From Clostridium saccharoperbutylacetonicum N1-4(HMT) (GTDB taxonomy: Bacteria; Bacillota; Clostridia; Clostridiales; Clostridiaceae): a DNA stretch of 64,000 bases. Where the stretch lies: contig NC_020291.1 in NCBI RefSeq assembly GCF_000340885.1, positions 1,053,001 through 1,117,000 on the forward strand. The letters run 5' to 3'. The notes under the pieces are model-generated. The model was not told the origin of the DNA, did not search any database, and saw only the letters and a list, made by a program, of their open reading frames with translations. Position 1 is the stretch's first letter. Each line of letters begins with the position of its first letter. Made by a program: the position numbers and the translations under genes. Shown here piece after piece: positions 31,041 to 40,145 of the stretch.

Positions 31041-31499
31041 GTGGTTAATATTCTAGGTAAAACTATAATGACGTTGAATATAAATGGAGAAAATAAGGAA
31101 GTTGCAGCAAAACCATCAGATATATTGCTAAATACTCTTAGGAATGAATTAGGACTTACAGGGGCTAAACCAAGCTGTGAAAATGGAGATTGTGGTTCGT
31201 GCACTATTCTCGTTGATGGATGGCCAATAAAGTCATGTTTAATGCTTACGGTGGAGGCAATTGGGAAAAAAATAATGACAGTTGAAGGGTTAGAAGATGC
31301 TCCAATACAAAAGGCCTTTGTAGAAAAATGGGGATTTCAATGTGGGTATTGTACCTCAGGCTTTTTAATGGTCTGTCATGCTTTAGCTAATATACATCCA
31401 GATGCAAATGATTATGTAATACAAGAATGGCTCCAATCGAATATTTGTAGATGTACTGGTTATGAAGAAATAAAAAATGCAATTAAATCAATCATGTAA
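31041..31499 (+). CDS. Molybdenum hydroxylase 2Fe-2S subunit
   Basis: 152 aa with two 2Fe-2S clusters. The plant-ferredoxin-like N-terminal motif is CENGDCGSCTILVDG plus a later Cys (KSC). The helical C-terminal cluster has CGYCTSGF and CRCTGY. GTG start 31041 directly follows the previous stop, behind GGAGGAA. This short length matches CoxS/XdhC-type subunits. Its TAA stop lies inside the GTAAC-N4-GTTAC palindrome that probably controls the next gene. Confidence 0.93.
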   Translation: MVNILGKTIMTLNINGENKEVAAKPSDILLNTLRNELGLTGAKPSCENGDCGSCTILVDGWPIKSCLMLTVEAIGKKIMTVEGLEDAPIQKAFVEKWGFQCGYCTSGFLMVCHALANIHPDANDYVIQEWLQSNICRCTGYEEIKNAIKSIM

Positions 31500-31537
31500 C
31501 AAAAGTTACAGACTTAAAATTAGAAAATCAATATAAT
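31495..31537 (+). promoter_or_regulatory. CRP/FNR-type operator and promoter of the DUF1858 gene
   Basis: TGTAACAAAAGTTACA (31495-31510, core GTAAC-N4-GTTAC) is centred 29.5 bases before a perfect TATAAT (31532-31537). A start near 31544 places the operator at -41.5, the class II activator position. The same geometry occurs before hcp. The motif fits what I recall as the clostridial HcpR site. Confidence 0.75.
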
Positions 31538-31642
31538 AAGGCTATAGAACATAAACATATAATATTTAAATTAATTAACGTAAATATAAGCATAAGATAA
31601 AGTAAATTTATAACTACAATTAAGTAAAGGAGAGGATTAATA

Positions 31643-31825
31643 ATGATAACTAAAGACTTAACAATTGGAGAAATATTAAGAATAAAGGAAGATGCAGCTC
31701 AAATCTTAATGAGTTTTGGAATGGGATGTGTTGGATGCCCTTCTTCTCAAGCAGAAACAATTGAAGATGCTTCACAAGTACATGGATTAAATTTAGAAGA
31801 CTTATTAGTTGCACTAAATAAATAA
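31643..31825 (+). CDS. DUF1858 small redox-type protein
   Basis: 60 aa. It carries the family features ITKDLTIGEIL at the N-terminus and a GMGCVGCPSS Cys-x2-Cys motif at about residues 29-32. These small proteins are often found near hybrid-cluster proteins or fused to nitrosative-stress and metal-binding domains. AGGAGAGG precedes the ATG. It is followed by its own terminator and then the SagB-like gene. A role with nitric-oxide-related Hcp chemistry is inferred from the shared operator. Confidence 0.88.
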   Translation: MITKDLTIGEILRIKEDAAQILMSFGMGCVGCPSSQAETIEDASQVHGLNLEDLLVALNK

Positions 31826-31835
31826 TTTATAAAGA

Positions 31836-31873
31836 AAATAGCTATAGCATATGTTGTTATAGCTATTTTTTAT
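31836..31873 (+). terminator. Terminator after the DUF1858 gene
   Basis: AAATAGCTATAGC pairs with GTTATAGCTATTT, followed by a T-run. Confidence 0.78.
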
Positions 31874-31915
31874 AGAATAATATTTTAATTTTGGAAATAG
31901 GGAGGAAAAGGTAAT

Positions 31916-32677
31916 ATGGGAAGGTACGAAGAGCAGAGAAAATTTCTAAAATCTAACTTTAATGAATTTAAGAACATAAAAACAGATAAAATGAAAGGAA
32001 TATCACAACCAGATGCTACAAAGCCATATGATAAATTGTGTGAAGTTGTTGCTTTACCACAAGTAAATATGGAGGTTTTAAAAAATCCAAATATCTACAA
32101 ATGTATTGCTGAAAGAAGAAGTACGAGATTTTATTCTGATGAAGCTATGAGTATTGAAGAATTATCATATTTATTATGGGCAACTCAAGGAATTACTGGT
32201 ACAAATAAAGTAGGACTTATTTTAAGAACAGTTCCATGTAGCGGTGCTACACATTCTTTTGAAACATATTTATTCATTATGAATGTAGAAGGAATAAAAA
32301 AAGGAGTATATAGATATGATCCAATAGAGCACAGACTTTTATTTATATTTGAATCAGAAGGAATAGATTCTAAAATAGATGCAATCACTCTTGACCAACC
32401 TTTTGTGCCTAATTTTGCTAAAAAAGCAGCAGTTATATTTGCATGGAGCACAACACCATATCGTTCTGAGTGGAAATTTGATATTACGGCTCATAAAAAA
32501 ATTCTAATAGATATAGGACATGTATGTCAAAATCTTTATCTAGCAAGTGAATCTGTTGGTGCTGGAACTTGTGCTATAGGTATATATGATCAAAAAATGA
32601 TAGATGAACTTTTAGAGCTTGATGGCGATGAAGAGTTTGTTATATATCTTGCTGCAGTAGGGAAAAAATTAAAATAA
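31916..32677 (+). CDS. SagB-type nitroreductase family protein
   Basis: 253 aa, FMN-dependent nitroreductase fold of the SagB/ThcOx type. The FMN-phosphate motif ERRSTRFYSDEAMSIEELSY starts near residue 65. YLLWATQGITG and PCSGATHSFETYLF are typical of the family, and a GAGTCAIGIYDQ stretch is near 220. No peptide-modification partners (SagC/D) are nearby, so a stand-alone oxidoreductase is more likely than a toxin-maturation enzyme. GGGAGG precedes the ATG. A DUF1858 gene upstream and hcp downstream suggest a role in nitro or nitroso compound reduction. Confidence 0.85.
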   Translation: MGRYEEQRKFLKSNFNEFKNIKTDKMKGISQPDATKPYDKLCEVVALPQVNMEVLKNPNIYKCIAERRSTRFYSDEAMSIEELSYLLWATQGITGTNKVGLILRTVPCSGATHSFETYLFIMNVEGIKKGVYRYDPIEHRLLFIFESEGIDSKIDAITLDQPFVPNFAKKAAVIFAWSTTPYRSEWKFDITAHKKILIDIGHVCQNLYLASESVGAGTCAIGIYDQKMIDELLELDGDEEFVIYLAAVGKKLK

Positions 32678-32705
32678 TTTAATTATAAAACGGCTTTTGG
32701 CTATA

Positions 32706-32740
32706 AGACGGTGAAAAATACCGTCTTTATTTTTTTTTTT
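32706..32740 (+). terminator. Terminator after the nitroreductase gene
   Basis: AGACGGT and ACCGTCT pair around a GAAAAAT loop, followed by a long T-run that abuts the hcp operator. Confidence 0.85.
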
Positions 32741-32782
32741 GTAACCATTGTTACAGAATAAATCATAGTGTTTTAGTAATAT
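32740..32782 (+). promoter_or_regulatory. CRP/FNR-type operator and promoter of hcp
   Basis: TGTAACCATTGTTACA (32740-32755, core GTAAC-N4-GTTAC) is centred exactly 29.5 bases before the -10-like TAATAT (32777-32782). This is the same spacing as the site before the DUF1858 gene. It fits class II activation at -41.5 by an HcpR-like regulator. Confidence 0.75.
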
Positions 32783-32861
32783 AAAAGCATAGCGAAGAGC
32801 TGATTAATAAAATTAAAATAAGTTAGAATATATATTTAAAATTGAAAGGTGGAATTATTAA

Positions 32862-34565
32862 ATGTCAATGTTTTGTTATCAATGTCAAGAAACAGCTGGA
32901 TGTAAGGGCTGTACTAAGGTAGGGGTTTGCGGTAAAGATGAAAATGTAGCAAAAGCTCAAGATTTATTAATATATGTAACTAAAGGATTAGCTATTGTAA
33001 GCAATGAAGGAAGAAAAGTTGGAGTTAAAGATAGTAAAGTTGATAAATTTATAGTAGAAAATTTATTTACAACAATTACAAATGCTAATTTTGATAGAGA
33101 TTCTATTTTAGACAGAGTAAAAGAAACTTTAAATATAAGAGAAGTTTTAAAAGCTAAAGTAATTAGTTCTGGTGGAAAAGTTGGAGAAGTAAAATTAACT
33201 GGTGGTTTCTTCAAGAAGATGTTTGGAATGCAGACTACTGAAATGATTATGCCAGAAGCAGCAGCTTGGACAGCTGATAATACCATAGAATTTGATGCAA
33301 AAGCTGAAAAAGTTGGTGTGCTTGCAACAGAAAATGAAGATATACGAAGCTTAAGAGAACTTATCACTTACGGATTAAAGGGATTATCTGCTTATATGAA
33401 GCATGCAATGAATTTAAAATATGATAATGATGAAGTTCATGCATTTATGGCAAAAGCCTTAGCAGCTACAATAGATGATACTTTAACTGTTGATAATTTA
33501 GTAGCGTTAGCTTTAGAAGCTGGTAAGTTTGGTGTAGATGGTATGGCATTACTTGATAAAGCTAATACTGAAACTTATGGACATCCTGAAATAACAACTG
33601 TTGATATTGGTGTTAGAACTAACCCAGGAATATTAATTTCAGGACATGATTTAAAAGATTTAGAAATGTTACTTGAGCAAACAAAAGGAACAGGGGTAGA
33701 TGTTTATACTCATGGTGAAATGCTTGCAGGACAATATTATCCAAAATTTAAGAAGTACGAACATTTTGCAGGAAACTATGGAAATGCATGGTGGAAACAA
33801 AAAGAAGAATTTGAAAAATTCAATGGACCAATTGTTATGACTACAAATTGTATAGTTATACCAAAGGATTCTTACAAAAATAGATTATTTACAACAGGTG
33901 CTACAGGAATGCCAGGATGTGCTCATATAGAAGCTAAAGCAGATGGAACAAAAGATTTCTCTAAAGTTATAGAAATGGCTAAGAAGTGCAAGGCACCTAC
34001 AGAGATTGAAAAAGGACAAATAGTTGGTGGATTTGCTCACAATCAAGTATTAGCTTTAGCTGATAAAGTTGTAGATGCTGTTAAAACTGGTGCTATAAAG
34101 AGATTCTTTGTAATGGCAGGTTGCGATGGAAGAGCAAAATCAAGAGATTACTACACAGAATTTGCACAAAAGTTACCAATGGATACAGTTATATTAACAG
34201 CAGGTTGTGCAAAATATAAATATAATAAATTAAACTTAGGTGATATTGGAGGAATTCCAAGAGTATTAGATGCAGGACAATGTAATGATTCATATTCATT
34301 AGTTGTTATAGCACTTAAGCTTCAAGAAGTATTTGGATTAAAGAGTGTTAATGAATTACCTATATCATACAACATAGCTTGGTATGAACAAAAAGCTGTA
34401 ATAGTATTATTATCATTATTACACTTAGGAGTTAAGAACATTCACTTAGGGCCAACACTTCCAGCCTTCCTTTCAGCAAATGTAGCTAAAGTATTAGTTG
34501 ATAACTTTGGAATTGGTGGAATCACTAATGTAGAAGATGACATGAAAATGTTCATGGAAGCATAA
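32862..34565 (+). CDS. hcp: Hydroxylamine reductase / hybrid cluster protein
   Basis: 567 aa, full length. The N-terminal Cys motif reads [22 protein letters not shown] and binds a cubane 4Fe-4S cluster (class III spacing of anaerobes). The hybrid cluster ligands are seen further on in [32 protein letters not shown] and the AIGAYD-like QCNDSYS regions. Hcp reduces hydroxylamine and acts as a nitric oxide reductase in nitrosative defence. AAAGGTGG precedes the ATG. It stands alone behind the palindromic operator, with a DUF2249 gene downstream. Confidence 0.95.
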   Translation: MSMFCYQCQETAGCKGCTKVGVCGKDENVAKAQDLLIYVTKGLAIVSNEGRKVGVKDSKVDKFIVENLFTTITNANFDRDSILDRVKETLNIREVLKAKVISSGGKVGEVKLTGGFFKKMFGMQTTEMIMPEAAAWTADNTIEFDAKAEKVGVLATENEDIRSLRELITYGLKGLSAYMKHAMNLKYDNDEVHAFMAKALAATIDDTLTVDNLVALALEAGKFGVDGMALLDKANTETYGHPEITTVDIGVRTNPGILISGHDLKDLEMLLEQTKGTGVDVYTHGEMLAGQYYPKFKKYEHFAGNYGNAWWKQKEEFEKFNGPIVMTTNCIVIPKDSYKNRLFTTGATGMPGCAHIEAKADGTKDFSKVIEMAKKCKAPTEIEKGQIVGGFAHNQVLALADKVVDAVKTGAIKRFFVMAGCDGRAKSRDYYTEFAQKLPMDTVILTAGCAKYKYNKLNLGDIGGIPRVLDAGQCNDSYSLVVIALKLQEVFGLKSVNELPISYNIAWYEQKAVIVLLSLLHLGVKNIHLGPTLPAFLSANVAKVLVDNFGIGGITNVEDDMKMFMEA

Positions 34566-34623
34566 GAGAATAATATTAATTAAAAATGCACCCTATTAAT
34601 AACTAAAGTATTATTTATAATAA

Positions 34624-34660
34624 AGAATCCTAATTACGCTTGTAGTTAGGATTCATTTTA
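34624..34660 (+). terminator. Terminator after hcp
   Basis: GAATCCTAA and TTAGGATTC pair around a short loop, followed by ATTTTA. Confidence 0.7.
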
Positions 34661-34693
34661 GAATTAGTTGAAAAATAATAAGGAGGAATTCAG

Positions 34694-34927
34694 ATGTCTA
34701 ATTTTGCAGCAACTGTAGATGTTAGAATATACGAACCAAAAGATAAAAGAACTACTATTTTAAAAACTTTTGAAAATATAAATATTGGTGAGACAATGGA
34801 ATTGGTAAATGATCATGACCCACGTCCACTTTATGATCATTTTAATGTAAGGTTTCCAAATAAATTTGAGTGGAATTATTTAGAGCAGGGTCCTGAACTT
34901 TGGAGGATTGGAATCACGAAGAAATAA
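34694..34927 (+). CDS. DUF2249 domain protein
   Basis: 77 aa, a single DUF2249 domain. The family signature is visible around residues 36-50 (MELVNDHDPRPLYDHF), with a conserved Asp-His-Asp-Pro-Arg-Pro. Such domains occur next to nitric-oxide response and hemerythrin/Hcp genes and resemble the TusA fold. AAGGAGG precedes the ATG. It lies 130 bases after hcp, behind hcp's terminator, so it may be separately expressed. Confidence 0.85.
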   Translation: MSNFAATVDVRIYEPKDKRTTILKTFENINIGETMELVNDHDPRPLYDHFNVRFPNKFEWNYLEQGPELWRIGITKK

Positions 34928-34948
34928 ACATTAAAAAGATAGTTATAT

Positions 34949-35003
34949 ATCATATTGAATTACAAGAAACTTAAAGAGTTTTGTGATTCAATATGATTTT
35001 TTT
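34949..35003 (+). terminator. Terminator after the DUF2249 gene
   Basis: ATCATATTGAAT pairs with ATTCAATATGAT across a 25-base loop, followed by six or more T. Confidence 0.7.
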
Positions 35004-35084
35004 ATTATATCAGAATTTCAATCATCAAATAATTAATATGAAAATATAAATAGTATTGAAGCTAATTAATATTAGGAGATAAAT

Positions 35085-36932
35085 ATGTCTACTTCACGTG
35101 AATGTAAGTTTTATTACGATCCCAATACAGCAAATTACTTAATAGAATATAAAGGGAATTTTAAAGAAAGAATAGATAAAATAACTTATGCTTGTGGGGA
35201 TACAATTACAGACACAATAGGAGTAGTATCAGTAAAAGCTAAAGATTTTGATAGACTCTTAAAGGAAGTGCCAGAAATTGTTTTTTTTGATTTTAGAATT
35301 ATGTATGTATTACAAGATATTTCGCCAATATCTGTAGATAACATAAATAATATTAAAATTAATCCATATTTAAATTTAACCGGAAGAGGTGTATTGGTTG
35401 GAATAGTGGATACTGGTATAGACTATTTAAATGAGGAGTTTATAAGAGAAGATGATACATCAAGGGTAATAAGCATATGGGATCAAAGCATTTCAAATAG
35501 CTCTGATAAGACAGTATATATTGGACAGACATATTCAAATGAACAAATAAATAATGCGATTATTGCACGCAGAAATAATAATGATCCATATGCAATTGTA
35601 CCTTCTAGAGATGAAGTTGGTCATGGGACTAAAGCAGCTGGAATTATAGGAGCAAGAGGATATAATAAAGGCTTCCAAGGAATAGCACAAGACTGTGATT
35701 TTGTAATAGTGAAACTTGTTGAATCTGCCAATTTTAAAAGACAGTTGACAGAGAATGGACTGCAAAGTATTCCCGTATACAATGCTTCTGAAATTGTAGG
35801 TGGAATAGAGTATTTAAGAAGATTTGCAATGGAACGTAAACAACCTATGGTAATTTATCTTGGCGTCGGAAGTTCAGAAGGAAGTCATGATGGTACTAAT
35901 TTAATTTCTAGATACGTTACATCTATAGGTAGCAGTAGAGGATTATGTTTTGTGGCTGGAGTTGGAAATGAAGGTGATTCCCAAGGACATGCATCTGGCT
36001 ATATTAAAAATGTTGGAGATACCAAAGTAGTAGATTTAAGAGTATCAAAGGAAATGAAATATTTTTCTATGTATATATGGGTAAGAAGGCCTAATATTGC
36101 ATCAATAAATGTAATATCACCAACTGGAGAAGCTTCAGCAATAATTCAAGCAAAAGTTAATAAAATAGCACCAGTAAAATTTGTATTTCTAGATACAGAT
36201 ATGATAGTCAGATATTATAATCCTGAACATTTCACTGGACATGAAGTGATTTTTATTGAATTTTCTAATATAAAACCAGGAATATGGAGATTTAGTTTAA
36301 TAGGAAACTATATAACTAATGGAAGATATGATATATGGCTTTCTCCTAAAGGTACATTACCCGAAAATACAATATTTTTAGAATCTGATCCATATACTAC
36401 ATTAACAATGCCATCGGAAGCAGTTAATGTAATTACGGTAGCTTATTATGGAAATAACAATGCTTTAATTGCAGCTTCAGGGAAAGGTTTTAATACGAAT
36501 AATTTAATTAATCCAGATATTGCAACAATAGGGGTAAATATAATAACAACAAAAGTTTTAGGCGGGACAACTACATTTTCAGGAAGCTCGGCAGCCTCAG
36601 CAGTAGTTACTGGAGCCTGTGCACTTTTATTGCAATGGGGCATTATTGATGGAAATGATAGAACTATATATACAAAAAAAGTGAGAAGTTATTTAATGTA
36701 TGGTGCCAACAGAAATATATCTATAAAATATCCAAGCAGAGAAATTGGTTATGGAGATTTTGATTTGTTAGGAACTTTTAATACTATTGCTGGAACCTAT
36801 AGGAGAAGTAGAGGCAATACAGAGAATTGTGATTATTTAAACAATGAGGTAAGTAAAGATTATCAATTTAAAGAATATTATATCAATGATCTATTTATAA
36901 GGATTCCTAAGGAAAGATATGGGGGAAGTTAA
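35085..36932 (+). CDS. Subtilisin-like serine protease, Csp-like (first of pair)
   Basis: 615 aa, family S8. An N-terminal segment of about 95 residues looks like the short prodomain of Csp proteases. The triad is intact: Asp109 in GIVDTGIDY, His180 in EVGHGTKAAG and Ser502 in FSGSSAASAVV (the usual GTS is GSS). Oxyanion Asn is in GVGNEGDSQG. An inserted beta-rich region sits between oxyanion Asn and Ser, as in CspB/CspC. No signal peptide. Clostridial Csp proteases activate the spore cortex lysin SleC, but no sleC is present here, so the role is open. The next protease starts at the very next base after its stop. Confidence 0.85.
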   Translation: MSTSRECKFYYDPNTANYLIEYKGNFKERIDKITYACGDTITDTIGVVSVKAKDFDRLLKEVPEIVFFDFRIMYVLQDISPISVDNINNIKINPYLNLTGRGVLVGIVDTGIDYLNEEFIREDDTSRVISIWDQSISNSSDKTVYIGQTYSNEQINNAIIARRNNNDPYAIVPSRDEVGHGTKAAGIIGARGYNKGFQGIAQDCDFVIVKLVESANFKRQLTENGLQSIPVYNASEIVGGIEYLRRFAMERKQPMVIYLGVGSSEGSHDGTNLISRYVTSIGSSRGLCFVAGVGNEGDSQGHASGYIKNVGDTKVVDLRVSKEMKYFSMYIWVRRPNIASINVISPTGEASAIIQAKVNKIAPVKFVFLDTDMIVRYYNPEHFTGHEVIFIEFSNIKPGIWRFSLIGNYITNGRYDIWLSPKGTLPENTIFLESDPYTTLTMPSEAVNVITVAYYGNNNALIAASGKGFNTNNLINPDIATIGVNIITTKVLGGTTTFSGSSAASAVVTGACALLLQWGIIDGNDRTIYTKKVRSYLMYGANRNISIKYPSREIGYGDFDLLGTFNTIAGTYRRSRGNTENCDYLNNEVSKDYQFKEYYINDLFIRIPKERYGGS

Positions 36933-38651
36933 GTGAAGAATAATTTTAGAGCACCACAAAATTTATTTTCTGATCCAAATTATTATCATTATGTTGTTGA
37001 ATATGAAGGAAATATAATTGAAGAAGTTACTAAAGTGCCAGGATATTATGTAACAATAATTAATGGAAAATATGCTATAGTATCGACAAACAAGGAAGTT
37101 CAATTAAACATTGAAGGTCAGATATTTACAACAATAGTATATGTTGCGCCTATCGATTTATTTACACTCCAAGAAAGTTCACCAGTTCAAGCATCACAAG
37201 CAGAATTTTTGCAATTAGAATTGCCTTTAAGATTGACAGGAAGAGGAGTAACTGTAGCAATAATAGATACAGGTATTGATTATTTAGAAGAAGAATTTAT
37301 AAAAGAAAATGGAGAAACAAAAATTGAATATATTTGGGATCAAACAATAGAACCAATTCAAAAAAATGAACAGAGCATTGTCCCATTTGGAACAGTTTAT
37401 AATAAAGATCAAATACAACAAGCAATAGCTGCATCTAGAAATGGACAATCTCCTTATGAAATTGTCCCTAGTAAAGATGAAGTTGGTCACGGGACAAACA
37501 TGGCTGGGATAATTGGGGCACGAGGAAAAAATCCAAATTTAAAAGGCATGGTTCCAGATTGTGATTTTGTAGTCATAAAATTAATAGAATATATAACAAT
37601 AATGAAACGATTTAATTTAATGGTTCCTACATATGATTTGTTTTCTATTTTTCCAGCAATAGAATTTTTATATAGATATTCATTAACTACCAATAAACCA
37701 ATTGTGATATATTTTCCTCTTGGAAGTAACTTAGGAAGTCATAAGGGAAATGGAATTTTAGAGCAGTATATAGATTCTGTATCATCAAAGAGTGGAGTTG
37801 CTTTTGTTACAGGCTCGGGAAATCAAGGAGCAAGTGCTTGTCATGCTTCTGGAGTAATACCACAAGTGAATGATTCTAGAATAATACAAATGTATATATC
37901 ACCAGAGCAAAAAAATAGTTTGATTCAAATTTGGGTTGATTCGCCTAATATAATGTCTTTGGAACTAGTATCACCCTCTGGAGAAAATACTGGGAAAATT
38001 AGAGTTTTGATTAATGGTGTAAATACCTATTCCTTTTTGTTTGAAAATACAACTATACTAATAAACTCATATTTTCCAGAAGAAATGACAGGAGATCAAT
38101 CTTTTACTATTAGATTTCGAAATATAAAAGAAGGGATTTGGAAATTTAGATTAACGGGGGAATCAATTTTAGATGGAAAATTTAATTTATGGATGCCTCC
38201 AACAGGTTTAAGTATTGGAGGAACTGCATTTATTCCTTCTGATCCTTATGGAACAATTATGAATCCAGCAACATCAACCTACATACTTACTGCAGCAGCA
38301 TATAACCAGAATAATAACACGGTTGTAGAATATTCTGGAATGGCATTTTTAGAAGATTATGTTGATAGAATAGATGTTGCAGCTGGTGGAGTTAATGCAC
38401 TTACAGTAGCACCAAATAATACTACTGCCGTTGTTAATGGTACAAGTGTATCTGCTGCGGTGCTTGCTGGAGCATGTGCTATGCTGTTTCAATGGGGGAT
38501 TGTTGAGGGGAATGATCCTAATATATACTCTCAAACTATAAAGACATACATTCAGAGAGGGGTTGATGAGAGAGGTGGGGAGGTTTATCCAAATCCACAG
38601 TGGGGATATGGACTATTAGATGTAGTAAAAATGTTTGAAAGTATGCTTTAG
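36933..38651 (+). CDS. Subtilisin-like serine protease, Csp-like (second of pair)
   Basis: 572 aa, paralogue of the preceding gene. GTG start 36933 abuts its stop behind GGGGGAAG. The triad is intact: Asp112 in IIDTGIDY, His186 in EVGHGTNMAG and Ser505 in NGTSVSAAVL. Oxyanion Asn is in GSGNQGASACH. An N-terminal prodomain-like region covers about 100 residues. Tandem arrangement resembles cspB-cspA-cspC, but unlike the C. difficile pseudoproteases CspA and CspC both copies keep all catalytic residues. Cytoplasmic or spore-located by lack of a signal peptide. Confidence 0.85.
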   Translation: MKNNFRAPQNLFSDPNYYHYVVEYEGNIIEEVTKVPGYYVTIINGKYAIVSTNKEVQLNIEGQIFTTIVYVAPIDLFTLQESSPVQASQAEFLQLELPLRLTGRGVTVAIIDTGIDYLEEEFIKENGETKIEYIWDQTIEPIQKNEQSIVPFGTVYNKDQIQQAIAASRNGQSPYEIVPSKDEVGHGTNMAGIIGARGKNPNLKGMVPDCDFVVIKLIEYITIMKRFNLMVPTYDLFSIFPAIEFLYRYSLTTNKPIVIYFPLGSNLGSHKGNGILEQYIDSVSSKSGVAFVTGSGNQGASACHASGVIPQVNDSRIIQMYISPEQKNSLIQIWVDSPNIMSLELVSPSGENTGKIRVLINGVNTYSFLFENTTILINSYFPEEMTGDQSFTIRFRNIKEGIWKFRLTGESILDGKFNLWMPPTGLSIGGTAFIPSDPYGTIMNPATSTYILTAAAYNQNNNTVVEYSGMAFLEDYVDRIDVAAGGVNALTVAPNNTTAVVNGTSVSAAVLAGACAMLFQWGIVEGNDPNIYSQTIKTYIQRGVDERGGEVYPNPQWGYGLLDVVKMFESML

Positions 38652-38892
38652 GATAAGTGAGGTTAAGACGTAGTTTTGAACTTCATTTTAACCTAATACA
38701 AGCTATATTTAATTCGATGATATATCTAGATGTCTTAGATATACTGCTTTTTATATTATTTCACAAAAAAGATAATAGAGTTTTGTAAATTCTCAGTATA
38801 GTATATAAATGATTGCATGTAGTAAAATAATTTTGTAGCAAAGATTAATGAAATATAAATTAAAGTTATATATATAAAGGGAGGAAGTAAGT

Positions 38893-40002
38893 ATGGCAGA
38901 TTTATCATTAAGACATATTTATAAAATTTATGAAGGAGATGTAACTGCAGTAAAAGATTTTAACCTAGAAATTGCAGATAAAGAATTTATAGTTTTTGTT
39001 GGACCATCAGGTTGTGGTAAGTCAACAACTTTAAGAATGATTGCAGGACTTGAAGAAATATCAAAAGGTGAATTATATATTGGCGGAAAACTTGTTAATG
39101 ATGTAGAACCTAAAGAAAGAGATATAGCGATGGTATTCCAAAACTATGCGTTATATCCACATATGACAGTTTATGATAACATGGCTTTTGCTTTAAAATT
39201 AAGAAAAGCTCCAAAAGATGAAATAGATAAAAAAGTTAGAGAAGCAGCAAAGAGATTAGATATTGAACATTTATTAGAAAGAAAACCAAAGGCTTTATCA
39301 GGAGGTCAAAGACAAAGAGTTGCATTAGGACGTGCTATTGTCAGAGAACCAAAGGTATTCTTAATGGACGAGCCTTTATCAAATCTTGATGCAAAATTAA
39401 GAGTTCAAATGAGAACAGAAATTTCAAAACTTTACCAAAGTTTAGGAACAACATTTATTTACGTAACTCATGACCAAGTTGAAGCATTAACAATGGGTAC
39501 TAGAATTGTAGTAATGAAAGATGGTATAATTCAACAAGTGGATACACCACTTAACATCTACAATACACCAACTAATTTATTTGTTGCAGGATTTATTGGA
39601 AGCCCTCAAATGAATTTAGTTACTGGTACAGTTGCAGAGAATGACGGAAAATTATATTGCAAATTTGAAGAAAATAATATATTATTACCTCAAGAAAAGG
39701 CAGCAATATTAAAAGAAAAAGGTTATGCTAATAAGGAAGTAGTATTTGGTATTAGACCAGAACATTTAGATGATAGTAAAGAGTTAATTGAAAGCAATCC
39801 TGCAGCAACATTGACTGGAGATGTAGAAGTTGTTGAACGTATGGGAGCTGAAAGTTATATTTACTTTAAATCAGGAAATAATAATATGACAGCAAGAGTT
39901 GATGGAAGTACTGAATGTGAACCTAAAGACAAAATTAAATTATTTGTAGAACATGAAAATATTCATGTATTTGACAAAGAAACAGAATTGAGAATATGTT
40001 AA
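38893..40002 (+). CDS. msmX: Multi-sugar ABC transporter ATPase, MsmX/UgpC type
   Basis: 369 aa. Walker A GPSGCGKSTT (about residues 37-46), signature LSGGQRQRVALGRA (about 134-147), Walker B VFLMDEPLSNLDA and the switch His in THDQVEAL are all present. The C-terminal TOBE/OB domain of CUT1 ATPases follows (about 245-369). It is not beside any permease gene. In Firmicutes one MsmX energises several sugar importers, and the permease pair at the left edge lacks its own ATPase. GGGAGG precedes the ATG. Confidence 0.93.
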   Translation: MADLSLRHIYKIYEGDVTAVKDFNLEIADKEFIVFVGPSGCGKSTTLRMIAGLEEISKGELYIGGKLVNDVEPKERDIAMVFQNYALYPHMTVYDNMAFALKLRKAPKDEIDKKVREAAKRLDIEHLLERKPKALSGGQRQRVALGRAIVREPKVFLMDEPLSNLDAKLRVQMRTEISKLYQSLGTTFIYVTHDQVEALTMGTRIVVMKDGIIQQVDTPLNIYNTPTNLFVAGFIGSPQMNLVTGTVAENDGKLYCKFEENNILLPQEKAAILKEKGYANKEVVFGIRPEHLDDSKELIESNPAATLTGDVEVVERMGAESYIYFKSGNNNMTARVDGSTECEPKDKIKLFVEHENIHVFDKETELRIC

Positions 40003-40065
40003 TATAAAGTGTAATTAAAAATAATTTTTTAGTTCGATTTTTATAGTCTAGCTAAATTAATTAAA

Positions 40066-40121
40066 AATGCACAATTCACAATGGATAATTGAAATATGTG
40101 AATTGTGCATTATGCATTAAT
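40066..40121. repeat. Short dispersed palindrome (AATGCACAATTCACA family)
   Basis: AATGCACAATTCACA pairs with TGTGAATTGTGCATT, followed by TATGCATTAATAATT. Related to the longer repeat at 18778. It lies between msmX and the PucR-like gene and might also act as a weak terminator. Confidence 0.6.
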
Positions 40122-40145
40122 AATTAAAAATAGAGGTGAAAATGT

